64,000 nucleotides of DNA from positions 1 through 64,000 of the forward strand of contig JAEZKK010000023.1 in the NCBI GenBank assembly GCA_023415495.1, given 5' to 3'. This document shows, piece by piece, positions 44,673-52,567 of the stretch. The first letter of the stretch is position 1; each line of letters begins with the position of its first letter. The notes under the pieces are model-generated. The model saw only the letters and a program-made list of their open reading frames with translations. It had not been told where the DNA came from and did not search any database. The stretch is from Bacteroidota bacterium (GTDB taxonomy: Bacteria > Bacteroidota > Bacteroidia > Bacteroidales > P3). The translations under genes were made by a program, and so were the position numbers.

Positions 44673-45103
44673 TATTCTTTAGAGTGAATTCGAGTGGTTA
44701 TCTGTCTTTGCTTATCTTGTAATTCATTTATCTCTATTATCACGTATTTATTTGGCAATAGATCTTTTACCCTCTCCCCCCATTCTATAAAACAATAATT
44801 ACCACTATAGATATATTCCTCAAATCCTATATCAAAGGCTTGGGATGGCTTGTCTATTCGGTAAAAATCAAAATGATAAATCTCTCCGTAATCTCCAATA
44901 TATTCATTTACTATGGAAAAGGTTGGAGAAGTTATATTATCCTTTGAACCAAGGGCATTGCATAGGGATTTTGTTAAAGTAGTTTTTCCAGCTCCCATAA
45001 CTCCTTCTAATAGAAAGATTCTTTGGAATGGATTATCTTGAATGATTTTCCCAGCAATTAAATCTAAATCCTCAAGTTTTTCAGCAATATAAGTCGTTGA
45101 CAT
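44672..45103 (-). CDS. tsaE: tRNA t6A biosynthesis ATPase TsaE
   Basis: The protein has 143 residues. Walker A is GVMGAGKTTLTK near residue 33, and NITSPTFSIVNEY, HFDFYRI and CFIEWGER are typical TsaE segments. It supports TsaB-TsaD in making t6A37 on tRNAs that read ANN codons. It lies 4 bases after porX, as in many Bacteroidota. A 112-base copy of its middle lies 1.1 kb away. Confidence 0.94.
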   Translation of the reverse strand: MSTTYIAEKLEDLDLIAGKIIQDNPFQRIFLLEGVMGAGKTTLTKSLCNALGSKDNITSPTFSIVNEYIGDYGEIYHFDFYRIDKPSQAFDIGFEEYIYSGNYCFIEWGERVKDLLPNKYVIIEINELQDKQRQITTRIHSKE

Positions 45104-45107
45104 TTTA

Positions 45108-46664
45108 TTATTTATTTCTAAGTGTTATAAATGGAACCATAATCTCCTCCATAGAAATACCCCCATGCTGGAAGGTATTCATATAGTATTGAACATATTG
45201 GTTATAGTTGTTGGGGTAGGCAAAGAAATCATTGCTTTTTGCAAAGATATATGGAGAAGTTATGCTAAGCTTTGGGAGGAAAATCTTTGTACAATCCTTA
45301 ACCTCAAATACATCCTTCGGATTATACTCCATAAGCCTACCCACCTTATATCGAAGATTTGTAGATATATCCTTATCCCCTTTCACTCTTATTGGTCTAT
45401 CAATCTTAACCGAACCATGATCGGTAGTTATTAGTATATTTACCTTCTTATCACTTAGATATTTCAACACCTCAATTAGAGGGGAATGTTCCAACCAAGT
45501 CTGAGTTACTGAACGATAAGCCTTCTCATCATCTGCCAATTCCCTTACAATATCGCTCTCAGTCCTTGCATGGGAAAGCATATCTATAAAATTATATACT
45601 ATAACATTCAAATCATTTTGCATCATATTGGATAAATTATCAATCATCCTCTTGCCATAGGTTGCATTTAGTACCTTATGATAAGTTGTCTTGATATTTA
45701 TTCCATAACGCTTTAGTTGATTATCTAATAATTGGTGTTCGTTTTGGTTTTTATTTCCTGGCACATCCTCATTTACCCAAAGATTAGGGTATTTCTTCTC
45801 AATCTCAGCAGGCATTAGCCCTGAGAACATTGCATTTCTTGCATATTGGGTTGTACTTGGAATTATACTATAATATATATCCTCTTTCTCTGTACGATAA
45901 TACTCCTCAACCATTGGCTGTATTGCCTTCCATTGGTCGAAACGAAGATTATCTATAACTATTAAGAATGTAGATACATGTTGAGGATTCTTAGCCTTTA
46001 ATAATGGAAATAGTTTATCTCTTAGAACTGTATGGGAGAGCAATGGTCTATCATCATCTGTTGTTAGCCAATCTATATAGTTTCTTTCGTAGAATTTGCA
46101 GAATAGGTTATTTGCCTCATCCTTTTGTTGTTTAAGGATTTCAAAGATTTGCTCATCTTGGGATTCCGATAATTCTAATTCCCAATATACAAGTTTCTTA
46201 TATACTTCTATCCATTCGCTTGGAGACAGTCTATCCATTAATCTCATGGATATCTCCCTGAATTGTTGTTGGTAGTTATGGGTTGAGGTCTGAGAAACAA
46301 GTCTTTTAATATCAAGGTGTTTCTTTAAGGCAAGGAGGATTTGGTTTGGATTAACAGGCTTAATAAGGTAATCCGATATTCTTGAACCAATTGCTTGCTC
46401 CATTATCCTTTCTTCCTCATTTTTTGTAATCATTATCACGGGAATATTAGGAATCTTATCTTTTATAAGTCCAAGAGTATCCAAGCCAGAGAGTCCTGGC
46501 ATATTCTCATCAAGAAATACTATATCAAAAGATATCTCGTCTATTAAATCCAAGGCTTCGTTCCCGTCTGTTGCAGGTGTTACCTCGTATCCCTTTGCTG
46601 ATAGGAATAGTATATGAGGTTTTAGTAAGTCAATCTCATCATCGACCCAAAGTATTTTTACCAT
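45108..46664 (-). CDS. porX: T9SS response regulator PorX (receiver plus PglZ domain)
   Basis: The protein has 518 residues from the ATG at 46664. A receiver domain fills residues 1-120 with phospho-acceptor D52 (FLDENMPG). A helical linker follows, then a PglZ/alkaline-phosphatase-like domain (about 200-518, with FLIVIDNLRFDQW, PSTTQYARNAMFSGL, ITTDHGSVKI). This is PorX, which with the sensor PorY controls type IX secretion genes in Porphyromonas; the domain there has phosphodiesterase activity. porY is not in the window. A TTG six bases upstream is a less likely start. Confidence 0.93.
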   Translation of the reverse strand: MVKILWVDDEIDLLKPHILFLSAKGYEVTPATDGNEALDLIDEISFDIVFLDENMPGLSGLDTLGLIKDKIPNIPVIMITKNEEERIMEQAIGSRISDYLIKPVNPNQILLALKKHLDIKRLVSQTSTHNYQQQFREISMRLMDRLSPSEWIEVYKKLVYWELELSESQDEQIFEILKQQKDEANNLFCKFYERNYIDWLTTDDDRPLLSHTVLRDKLFPLLKAKNPQHVSTFLIVIDNLRFDQWKAIQPMVEEYYRTEKEDIYYSIIPSTTQYARNAMFSGLMPAEIEKKYPNLWVNEDVPGNKNQNEHQLLDNQLKRYGINIKTTYHKVLNATYGKRMIDNLSNMMQNDLNVIVYNFIDMLSHARTESDIVRELADDEKAYRSVTQTWLEHSPLIEVLKYLSDKKVNILITTDHGSVKIDRPIRVKGDKDISTNLRYKVGRLMEYNPKDVFEVKDCTKIFLPKLSITSPYIFAKSNDFFAYPNNYNQYVQYYMNTFQHGGISMEEIMVPFITLRNK

Positions 46665-46685
46665 AATCAAAGAAAAATTATAAGG

Positions 46686-46919
46686 TTATAAATCAGTGCA
46701 ATTAATATTATACTGATTTCCGTCATTTAATTGAGGAATATCGCTTTGTGAGATACTATTACAGGTATTCCCCCAATCGTAAACGGGATAGGTTGTTTGA
46801 GCAGAATTAACTGCTGCCTTTTTGGATTCAGTTGCTGTACAAAGGCAATCGTTTTGCTCTGAACATGAGACAAATCCAAAGGCAAACAAAATACTTAAAC
46901 TAAAAATTACTTTTTTCAT
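46686..46919 (-). CDS. Small cysteine-rich lipoprotein A
   Basis: The protein has 77 residues. The lipobox is FGFVSC, with lipidated C about residue 19. The mature part has CLC (NDCLCTATE), a middle C (GNTCNSIS) and a terminal C (NINCTDL). The pattern is shared with the lipoprotein at 47854-48090. It lies 13 bases behind the MauE/thioredoxin gene and 21 bases before porX, so one transcript is possible. Function is unknown; a thiol redox partner is conjecture. Confidence 0.65.
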   Translation of the reverse strand: MKKVIFSLSILFAFGFVSCSEQNDCLCTATESKKAAVNSAQTTYPVYDWGNTCNSISQSDIPQLNDGNQYNINCTDL

Positions 46920-46932
46920 ATTTCCTCCTTAT

Positions 46933-47841
46933 TTAAAAAAACTCACCTATATAACGCTCATTTAGGGTAGTTAGTTTATATGTTTTAATAATTTCTCCAT
47001 TTTCTAAGAGAATAATAACTGGCTGACGATTTTTTGTTGCATCAAGAAATATGCCAGGAGATATAAAGGCATAGGATATATCCTTATTCTTGTGCACCTT
47101 ATCAACACTATCTGGATTCCCCCAATAGAGCTCAAAAATACTATTAGAACTAATATTATTTCTTTGCCTTATCACATCAATCTTCCTTGCAGCAGAGGAG
47201 CAGTATTTGCAATGTGTACTATAAAAACAAAGCATCTTCCTCCCCTTTCTAATTTCAAAACTCTTGACTTCCTCTAAATCAAAAACCTCTTGCATAGCCT
47301 TATGGTTTATCTCTATCCCTCTATTATATATCTTATTAGAAATAATATCAGGAGGCTTTACAATAAACACAGTAAGACCTACTGAAATTATTGATAGAAT
47401 TAGAATTAGCTTTGATTTCCTTAATTTCTTCGGTCTGTATTTTACAAGTAAGAGACTTAGTAATAATAGAATTATATTCTTATAAATAGTTTGCTTATCG
47501 TTCAAAGCAATTATCTCTCCAAAGCAATAGCAATTCTCCTGACTAAGAGTAAAAATATAGGGTTTAGCGAATATATAAATAGTAAAGAGGACGAGGAATA
47601 GCTGACTTATATATAAACCTATCTTGGGATAAACTCCAAAGACAAGCATTAAGCCCAAAACGGCTTCTATGCAGATTAATAACCTTGAGAATAATGTAGT
47701 AAGTGTCCAATTAAAGACCCTATGTTCATAGAAAAACAAGTCTACACTCTCAAGTGAAAATAGTTTGAGAGAGGCGGAGAGAATAAAGACTAATCCGATA
47801 AAAATGGCAATAATCTTAGTGTAAACCTTTGACTTGCCCAT
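46933..47841 (-). CDS. MauE/DoxX-like membrane protein fused to thioredoxin-like domain
   Basis: The protein has 302 residues: four N-terminal membrane segments of the MauE/DoxX type (about residues 8-135) with the motif CYCFGE between them, a fifth short hydrophobic segment near 145-162, then a thioredoxin-like domain with CKYC (in STHCKYCSSAA) and FISPGIFLD. The layout resembles VKOR/MauE fusions that pass electrons across the membrane to a periplasmic thiol protein. It lies between the two cysteine-rich lipoproteins. Confidence 0.75.
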   Translation of the reverse strand: MGKSKVYTKIIAIFIGLVFILSASLKLFSLESVDLFFYEHRVFNWTLTTLFSRLLICIEAVLGLMLVFGVYPKIGLYISQLFLVLFTIYIFAKPYIFTLSQENCYCFGEIIALNDKQTIYKNIILLLLSLLLVKYRPKKLRKSKLILILSIISVGLTVFIVKPPDIISNKIYNRGIEINHKAMQEVFDLEEVKSFEIRKGRKMLCFYSTHCKYCSSAARKIDVIRQRNNISSNSIFELYWGNPDSVDKVHKNKDISYAFISPGIFLDATKNRQPVIILLENGEIIKTYKLTTLNERYIGEFF

Positions 47842-47853
47842 TATTTAATACGA

Positions 47854-48090
47854 TTATTCTTCAACACATTCCAAGGTGTATTCTCCAGTAAGATTCATAT
47901 CCTTCCACTCATCAGGAAGCTCACTCCAAGGCATTTCCTCACATTTACTATCAGTATCCTTTACGCTGATATTATCCTTAAAGGTCTCACCCCCTGTTGT
48001 TTTAATAGTACAGATGCAATTATTAGAAGTATCGCAACTAATAAATCCAAAAACTGGAATTAAACAAATTAATAAAACTATCTTTTTCAT
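47854..48090 (-). CDS. Small cysteine-rich lipoprotein B
   Basis: The protein has 78 residues. The lipobox is FGFISC, with lipidated C about residue 19. The mature part has CIC (NNCICTIK), a middle C (DSKCEEMP) and a terminal C (TLECVEE). The cysteine spacing is like lipoprotein A, and the two are likely paralogues. It is the first gene of the run that follows a good promoter at 48133-48163. Confidence 0.65.
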   Translation of the reverse strand: MKKIVLLICLIPVFGFISCDTSNNCICTIKTTGGETFKDNISVKDTDSKCEEMPWSELPDEWKDMNLTGEYTLECVEE

Positions 48091-48132
48091 AGAAATTGAA
48101 ATTAAGTTTCTTTTATCTTATTATTTTCTCGA

Positions 48133-48163
48133 CAAAGATAATAAAAAATACAACTCTTGTCAA
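48133..48163 (-). promoter_or_regulatory. Promoter of the cysteine-lipoprotein cassette
   Basis: On the minus strand TTG (48163-48161), a 20-base spacer, then TATCTTTG (48140-48133). The first ATG is at 48090. Genes 48090 to porX/tsaE/cupin have gaps of 21 bases or less, so all may be read from here. Confidence 0.6.
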
Positions 48164-48181
48164 TTATTTTAATCTTATTTC

Positions 48182-48212
48182 TTTTGACATTGATAAAAAA
48201 AGTGTAATTTTG
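48182..48212 (+). promoter_or_regulatory. Promoter of gcvH
   Basis: TTTTG (48182-48186), an 18-base spacer, then TAATTTTG (48205-48212). The ATG is at 48257. Confidence 0.5.
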
Positions 48213-48256
48213 TCAATTGAAATTAATTAATTCGAACACATTAAAAAGGAAACAAC

Positions 48257-48637
48257 ATGAACATTCCAGAAAATTTAAAGTATTCTAAAGACCATGAATG
48301 GTTGAGAATTGAAGGTGATGAAGCATATATCGGGATTACTGATTTTGCTCAAAACGAATTAGGTGATATAGTATTCGTAGATGTATTCTCTGAAGGAGAA
48401 ACATTGGATATGGACGAAACTTTTGGCTCTATCGAAGCTGTAAAAACTGTTTCTGACCTTATGTTACCTGTTTCAGGAGAAATTATCGAATTCAATTCAG
48501 CATTGGAAGATAATGCAGCTTCTATCAATTCTGATCCTTATGGTGAGGGTTGGATTGTAAAAGTTAAGATGACTAATCCTTCTGAAGCAAATGATTTAAT
48601 GGACGCTAAGGCTTACTCAGCTTTTATCGGTCTTTAA
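48257..48637 (+). CDS. gcvH: Glycine cleavage system H protein
   Basis: The protein has 126 residues. The lipoyl-lysine is K63 in SIEAVKTVSDL, and the opening YSKDHEWLRIEGDEAYIGIT is typical. It carries the aminomethyl group between P, T and L proteins; lipoylated H may also serve as a lipoate donor. The other gcv genes are not here. Confidence 0.96.
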   Translation: MNIPENLKYSKDHEWLRIEGDEAYIGITDFAQNELGDIVFVDVFSEGETLDMDETFGSIEAVKTVSDLMLPVSGEIIEFNSALEDNAASINSDPYGEGWIVKVKMTNPSEANDLMDAKAYSAFIGL

Positions 48638-48658
48638 TCGAAGTATCAAAAAAGTATT

Positions 48659-48689
48659 AATGCTCGAATACACTTCGAGCATTTTTTTT
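48659..48689 (+). terminator. Terminator after gcvH
   Basis: AATGCTCGAA (48659-48668) and TTCGAGCATT (48674-48683) form a 10-bp stem with a 5-base loop, followed by a run of T. Confidence 0.85.
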
Positions 48690-48694
48690 AGATT

Positions 48695-49117
48695 ATGTAT
48701 CAAAAGATAAGGCATATACTATTTACTACTTGGGTAGTGTTTATACTATTCTCTGTACTAATACCCTCATCGCTAATTGAGAAGGATATTAGTTTCTTTA
48801 GCTTTCTCCCCTATTTCGATAAGGTAGTGCATGGGATTCTATTCTTTGGATTTGCATTTTTGCTAATTCCAATACTTAGAGAAAGATATAGCCTTAAGAA
48901 ATCAATAAATATCAATTTTATTATCTCAATTCTTTTTGCTATTCTTACAGAGGTATTTCAATTCTTATCAAATAAATACACATCTCGAAGTTTTGATATT
49001 ATGGATATTGCCTCCGATATTATAGGAATCTTAATTGCTAATTTGACTTATATTATCCTGAGAAAATTACTAAGAAAACGAGAGATTAAACTAATAAATA
49101 AGATTTTTTTCAACTAA
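48695..49117 (+). CDS. VanZ-like membrane protein
   Basis: The protein has 140 residues with four hydrophobic segments. YFDKVVHGILFFGFAFLL and NKYTSRSFDIMDIASDIIGIL (quoted in parts) are the VanZ family marks. VanZ gives low-level teicoplanin resistance in enterococci; the role of other family members is unclear. It starts just after the gcvH terminator, so its promoter must overlap that region or come from read-through. Confidence 0.8.
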   Translation: MYQKIRHILFTTWVVFILFSVLIPSSLIEKDISFFSFLPYFDKVVHGILFFGFAFLLIPILRERYSLKKSININFIISILFAILTEVFQFLSNKYTSRSFDIMDIASDIIGILIANLTYIILRKLLRKREIKLINKIFFN

Positions 49118-49118
49118 A

Positions 49119-49151
49119 TTGCGTGAGATATAAAATAAATTCATATCTTTG
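49119..49151 (+). promoter_or_regulatory. Promoter of rpsO
   Basis: TTG (49119-49121), a 22-base spacer, then TATCTTTG (49144-49151). The ATG is at 49208, leaving a leader of about 50 bases. Confidence 0.65.
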
Positions 49152-49207
49152 CAAACTCAATAATAAAGAATTTTTTAGAGGAACATTATAATATAGTATT
49201 AAAGGAT

Positions 49208-49477
49208 ATGTATTTAACAAAAGAAAAGAAACAAGAGTTTTTTGAACAATATGGTAAAGGTGCTAACGATACTGGTTCAACTGAAGGTCAAATAGCAATG
49301 TTTACTTTTAGAATTCAACACCTTACTCAACACGTTCGCAATCAAAAAAACGATAAGTTCACAGAACGTTCACTTGTAAGATTAGTTGGTAAGAGAAGAC
49401 GTTTGTTAGATTATTTAAAAGATAAAGATATTGAAAAATACCGTACAATAATTAAACAATTAGGTATTAGAAAATAA
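49208..49477 (+). CDS. rpsO: 30S ribosomal protein S15
   Basis: The protein has 89 residues. GSTEGQIAMFTFRIQHLTQHV and LVRLVGKRRRLLDYLKDKD (quoted in parts) are the S15 core that binds the 16S rRNA central domain. It is followed by a terminator and then pnp, the same order as in many bacteria. Confidence 0.97.
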   Translation: MYLTKEKKQEFFEQYGKGANDTGSTEGQIAMFTFRIQHLTQHVRNQKNDKFTERSLVRLVGKRRRLLDYLKDKDIEKYRTIIKQLGIRK

Positions 49478-49502
49478 TCTAAATAAAATCTTTATAAGAC
49501 CA

Positions 49503-49533
49503 AAAGGCAATTAGCTTCTAATTGCCTTTTTTT
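49503..49533 (+). terminator. Terminator after rpsO
   Basis: AAAGGCAATTAG (49503-49514) and CTAATTGCCTTT (49518-49529) form a 12-bp stem with a 3-base loop and a T-tail. pnp starts 39 bases beyond it. Confidence 0.9.
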
Positions 49534-49571
49534 GTATTTGAAATAGAAGAGGTAAAAAAGAAAATAATAAG

Positions 49572-51770
49572 ATGCAAGAAATTAAAAAAATCTTCACACT
49601 TGAAGATGGAAGAAACATTGAAATCTCAACAGGTAAATTAGCTAAACAAGCTGATGGCTCTGTTGTTGTAAGAATGGGCGACACTATGCTACTGGCAACA
49701 GTTGTAGCCAAAAAAACTGCTGGAGAAAATGTGGACTTTATGCCACTAACAGTAGATTATCAAGAAAAATATGCCTCAGTAGGTCGTTTCCCTGGTGGAT
49801 TCTTTAAAAGAGAAGCAAGACCTTCTGAGTATGAAATACTAATAGCTCGTTTAGTTGATAGAGCTCTAAGACCACTATTTCCTGAGGACTTCCACGCAGA
49901 GGTGCAGGTTCAAATCACTTTAATATCAGGAGATCAAAATACTCCACCAGATGCATTGGCAGCTCTTGCAGCTTCAAGTGCTTTGGCAGTATCGGATATT
50001 CCTTTCAATGGACCTGTTTCTGAGGTAAGGATTATTTATGTTGATGGGGTATTTAAAATCAATCCTTCTCTTAAAGAGCTTGAAAATGCTGAATTAGACC
50101 TAATTGTTGCTGCAACCAAGGATAATATTATGATGGTTGAGGGAGAAATGAAGGAAACATCGGAAGAATTAATGCTTGAGGCTTTGAAATTAGCTCATAA
50201 TGCTATCAAAACCCAATGTAATGCTATTAGCGAATTAGAACAAGAGGCTGGAAAAACTCAAAAAAGAGAATACTGCCACGAGAATAATAACGAGGAATTA
50301 AGAGAAAATATCCATAATTCTGTTTACCAAAAATGTTATGATTTCGCAAAACAAGGTATTGCCAATAAAACTCTAAGAAGCGAAGGTTTTGCAGCAATCA
50401 AGGAAGAATTTATCTCAACCTTAAGCGAAGAAGTAGCGGCAGAAAATGCATTCCTTATCGACAAATACTTCCACGATACTGAGAAGGAAGCGATGAGAGA
50501 TATGGTATTGAACGAAAGAGTTAGGCTTGATGGAAGAAAATTAAATGAAATCCGTCCAATATGGGCTGAGGTTGATTATTTGCCAACAACTCATGGCTCT
50601 GCAATATTTACAAGAGGTGAAACACAATCTCTTACTACATGTACATTAGGAACTAAACTTGATGAACAAATAATTGATGGGGCAATGATTGAGGGTAAGA
50701 ATAATTTCATCCTTCATTATAATTTCCCAGGATTTTCAACAGGTGAGGTAAAACCAAATCGCGGAACCTCAAGAAGAGAAATTGGTCACGGTAACCTTGC
50801 AATGAGGGCTTTGAAACAAGTTCTTCCAAGTGCTGAGGAATGTCCTTATACTATAAGAATTGTTTCAGATATCTTAGAATCAAACGGCTCGTCTTCAATG
50901 GCAACTGTTTGTGCAGGATGTTTAGCACTTATGGATGCAGGGGTTAAGATTCGCAAACCAGTTTCTGGAATTGCTATGGGACTTATTGCTAAGGGTGATA
51001 AATGGGCTGTACTTTCAGATATTTTAGGAGATGAGGACCATTTAGGAGATATGGACTTTAAGGTAACTGGTACAAGAGACGGTATCACTGCTTGTCAAAT
51101 GGATATTAAATGCGATGGACTTTCTTACGACATATTAGCCAAAGCTTTAGCACAGGCAAATGAAGGAAGAATGCATATTTTAAATATTATAGAAGAAACT
51201 CTACCTCAACCAAGAGAAGATTATAAACCATTTGTTCCAAGAGTTGTGAAGATGACTATTCCTAAGGAATTTATAGGAGCAGTAATTGGACCTGGAGGAA
51301 AAATTATTCAGGAAATGCAAAAAGAAACTGGTGCAGTAATAGTTATTGAGGAAAAGGGAGATGTTGGAGTTATTGATATAGTTGCTGTAAACAAGGATTC
51401 AATTGATGCAGTTATCGCTAAAATCAATGGAATCACTGCTATTCCTGAAGTTGGTAAAGAGTACGAAGGAGTTGTTAAGAACCTTCAAACCTTTGGAGCC
51501 TTTGTAGAATTCCTTCCTGGAAAAGACGGACTTTTACATGTTTCGGAAATATCTTGGGCAAGGGTTGATAATGTTGAAGATGTTTACAAGGTTGGAGACA
51601 AGGTTAATGTAAAACTTATTGAAATTGACAAGAAAACAGGTAAGTTTAAACTTTCTCACAAGGCACTTCTACCAAAACCTGAAGGTTATGTAGAAAGAGC
51701 TCCAAGAACTGAGAATAACCGTCCAAGTGGGCATAGACCTAGCATTAATAAGAATAATGATAATAATTAA
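49572..51770 (+). CDS. pnp: Polyribonucleotide nucleotidyltransferase
   Basis: The protein has 732 residues: two RNase PH domains (the second with SSSMATVCAGCLALMDAG and VSDILGDEDHLGDMDFK), then KH (GAVIGPGGKIIQEMQKETGA near residue 572) and S1 (GVVKNLQTFGAFVEFLPGKDGLLHVSEI near residue 640; quoted in parts). It degrades RNA 3' to 5' with phosphate. The C-terminal tail is N- and R-rich. It lies after rpsO, with a terminator between them. Confidence 0.97.
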   Translation: MQEIKKIFTLEDGRNIEISTGKLAKQADGSVVVRMGDTMLLATVVAKKTAGENVDFMPLTVDYQEKYASVGRFPGGFFKREARPSEYEILIARLVDRALRPLFPEDFHAEVQVQITLISGDQNTPPDALAALAASSALAVSDIPFNGPVSEVRIIYVDGVFKINPSLKELENAELDLIVAATKDNIMMVEGEMKETSEELMLEALKLAHNAIKTQCNAISELEQEAGKTQKREYCHENNNEELRENIHNSVYQKCYDFAKQGIANKTLRSEGFAAIKEEFISTLSEEVAAENAFLIDKYFHDTEKEAMRDMVLNERVRLDGRKLNEIRPIWAEVDYLPTTHGSAIFTRGETQSLTTCTLGTKLDEQIIDGAMIEGKNNFILHYNFPGFSTGEVKPNRGTSRREIGHGNLAMRALKQVLPSAEECPYTIRIVSDILESNGSSSMATVCAGCLALMDAGVKIRKPVSGIAMGLIAKGDKWAVLSDILGDEDHLGDMDFKVTGTRDGITACQMDIKCDGLSYDILAKALAQANEGRMHILNIIEETLPQPREDYKPFVPRVVKMTIPKEFIGAVIGPGGKIIQEMQKETGAVIVIEEKGDVGVIDIVAVNKDSIDAVIAKINGITAIPEVGKEYEGVVKNLQTFGAFVEFLPGKDGLLHVSEISWARVDNVEDVYKVGDKVNVKLIEIDKKTGKFKLSHKALLPKPEGYVERAPRTENNRPSGHRPSINKNNDNN

Positions 51771-51790
51771 TTAGATTATTTTTAATACAA

Positions 51791-51827
51791 AAAAAAGCTG
51801 TCTTAGATTATTAAGGCAGCTTTTTTT
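51791..51827. terminator. Bidirectional terminator after pnp
   Basis: AGCTGTCTTA (51796-51805) pairs with TAAGGCAGCT (51812-51821) with one G-U pair. A-run before and T-run after make it usable in both directions, between pnp and the convergent hydrolase gene. Confidence 0.85.
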
Positions 51828-51842
51828 ATCTATTAGAATTAT

Positions 51843-52478
51843 TTAATCAATATAAGGATTATAGAGTTTTTCATGCCCTATTGTGGTATTAGGTCCATGT
51901 CCGCAAATACATTTTGTATTATCATCCAAAGTAAATAATTTTTGCTTTACACTTTGTTTTAACTTATCGAAATCTCCTGTTGGCAAATCGCATCTTCCAA
52001 CATTTTCTAAGAAAAGAACATCTCCCACAACGGCAGTTTCTTCGCTTGGGAAATAATAGGAAAGACTACCATCGCAATGTCCTGGGGTTGATAAAACTTC
52101 TATTTTACTTTCTCCAAAACTCAAATCCTCTCCCTCATCGATATATAATTTATTTAGATTTTCAATTCCTTTTACATCGAATCCCATTAACTCTGCTTGA
52201 GCCTCTGCTGTGCGAAGAATCCTATCCCCATCCTTACTCATCATTACTGGGAGATTGAAATAAGAGCTAACCCAAAGAGCTCCGCAAATATGATCTATAT
52301 GTGGGTGTGTAAGGAGTATATGCTTGATTTCTATCTTATTTTCATTTATAAAGCTAAGAAATTCATCTATCTCAGCCTTGGTCTGTGCTGAGAAGTCAAT
52401 TATTACCCCAGAGAGGGTATTATCGTAAACCAAGGTGGAGTTTACTTGAAAGTGATTATGTACAAATATCTTAATCAT
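51843..52478 (-). CDS. Metallo-beta-lactamase fold hydrolase
   Basis: The protein has 211 residues. The metal motif is THPHIDH (HxHxDH) near residue 60, followed by TPGHCDGS (H about 132), GDVLF (D about 153) and a terminal CGHGPNTTIGHEK. This set is that of glyoxalase II-like hydrolases. It may cleave S-lactoylglutathione-like thioesters; the thiol used by this organism is not known. It has its own promoter box upstream. Confidence 0.88.
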   Translation of the reverse strand: MIKIFVHNHFQVNSTLVYDNTLSGVIIDFSAQTKAEIDEFLSFINENKIEIKHILLTHPHIDHICGALWVSSYFNLPVMMSKDGDRILRTAEAQAELMGFDVKGIENLNKLYIDEGEDLSFGESKIEVLSTPGHCDGSLSYYFPSEETAVVGDVLFLENVGRCDLPTGDFDKLKQSVKQKLFTLDDNTKCICGHGPNTTIGHEKLYNPYID

Positions 52479-52527
52479 AGTGTTTTATTCTAATTTATTT
52501 TCTTTTTTGTATTTTGTTTTGAAAGAG

Positions 52528-52535
52528 CAAAGATA
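52528..52535 (-). promoter_or_regulatory. -7 box for the metallo-hydrolase gene
   Basis: TATCTTTG on the minus strand (52535-52528), 49 bases before the ATG at 52478. It directly follows the priA terminator. Confidence 0.5.
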
Positions 52536-52537
52536 GT

Positions 52538-52562
52538 AAAAAAACCTCTTACTAATAAAAGG
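52538..52562 (-). terminator. Terminator after priA
   Basis: On the minus strand CCTTTTA-TTAG-TAAGAGG (52562-52545, one G-U pair) is followed by seven T. It lies 6 bases past the priA stop. Confidence 0.7.
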
Positions 52563-52567
52563 CTTGC

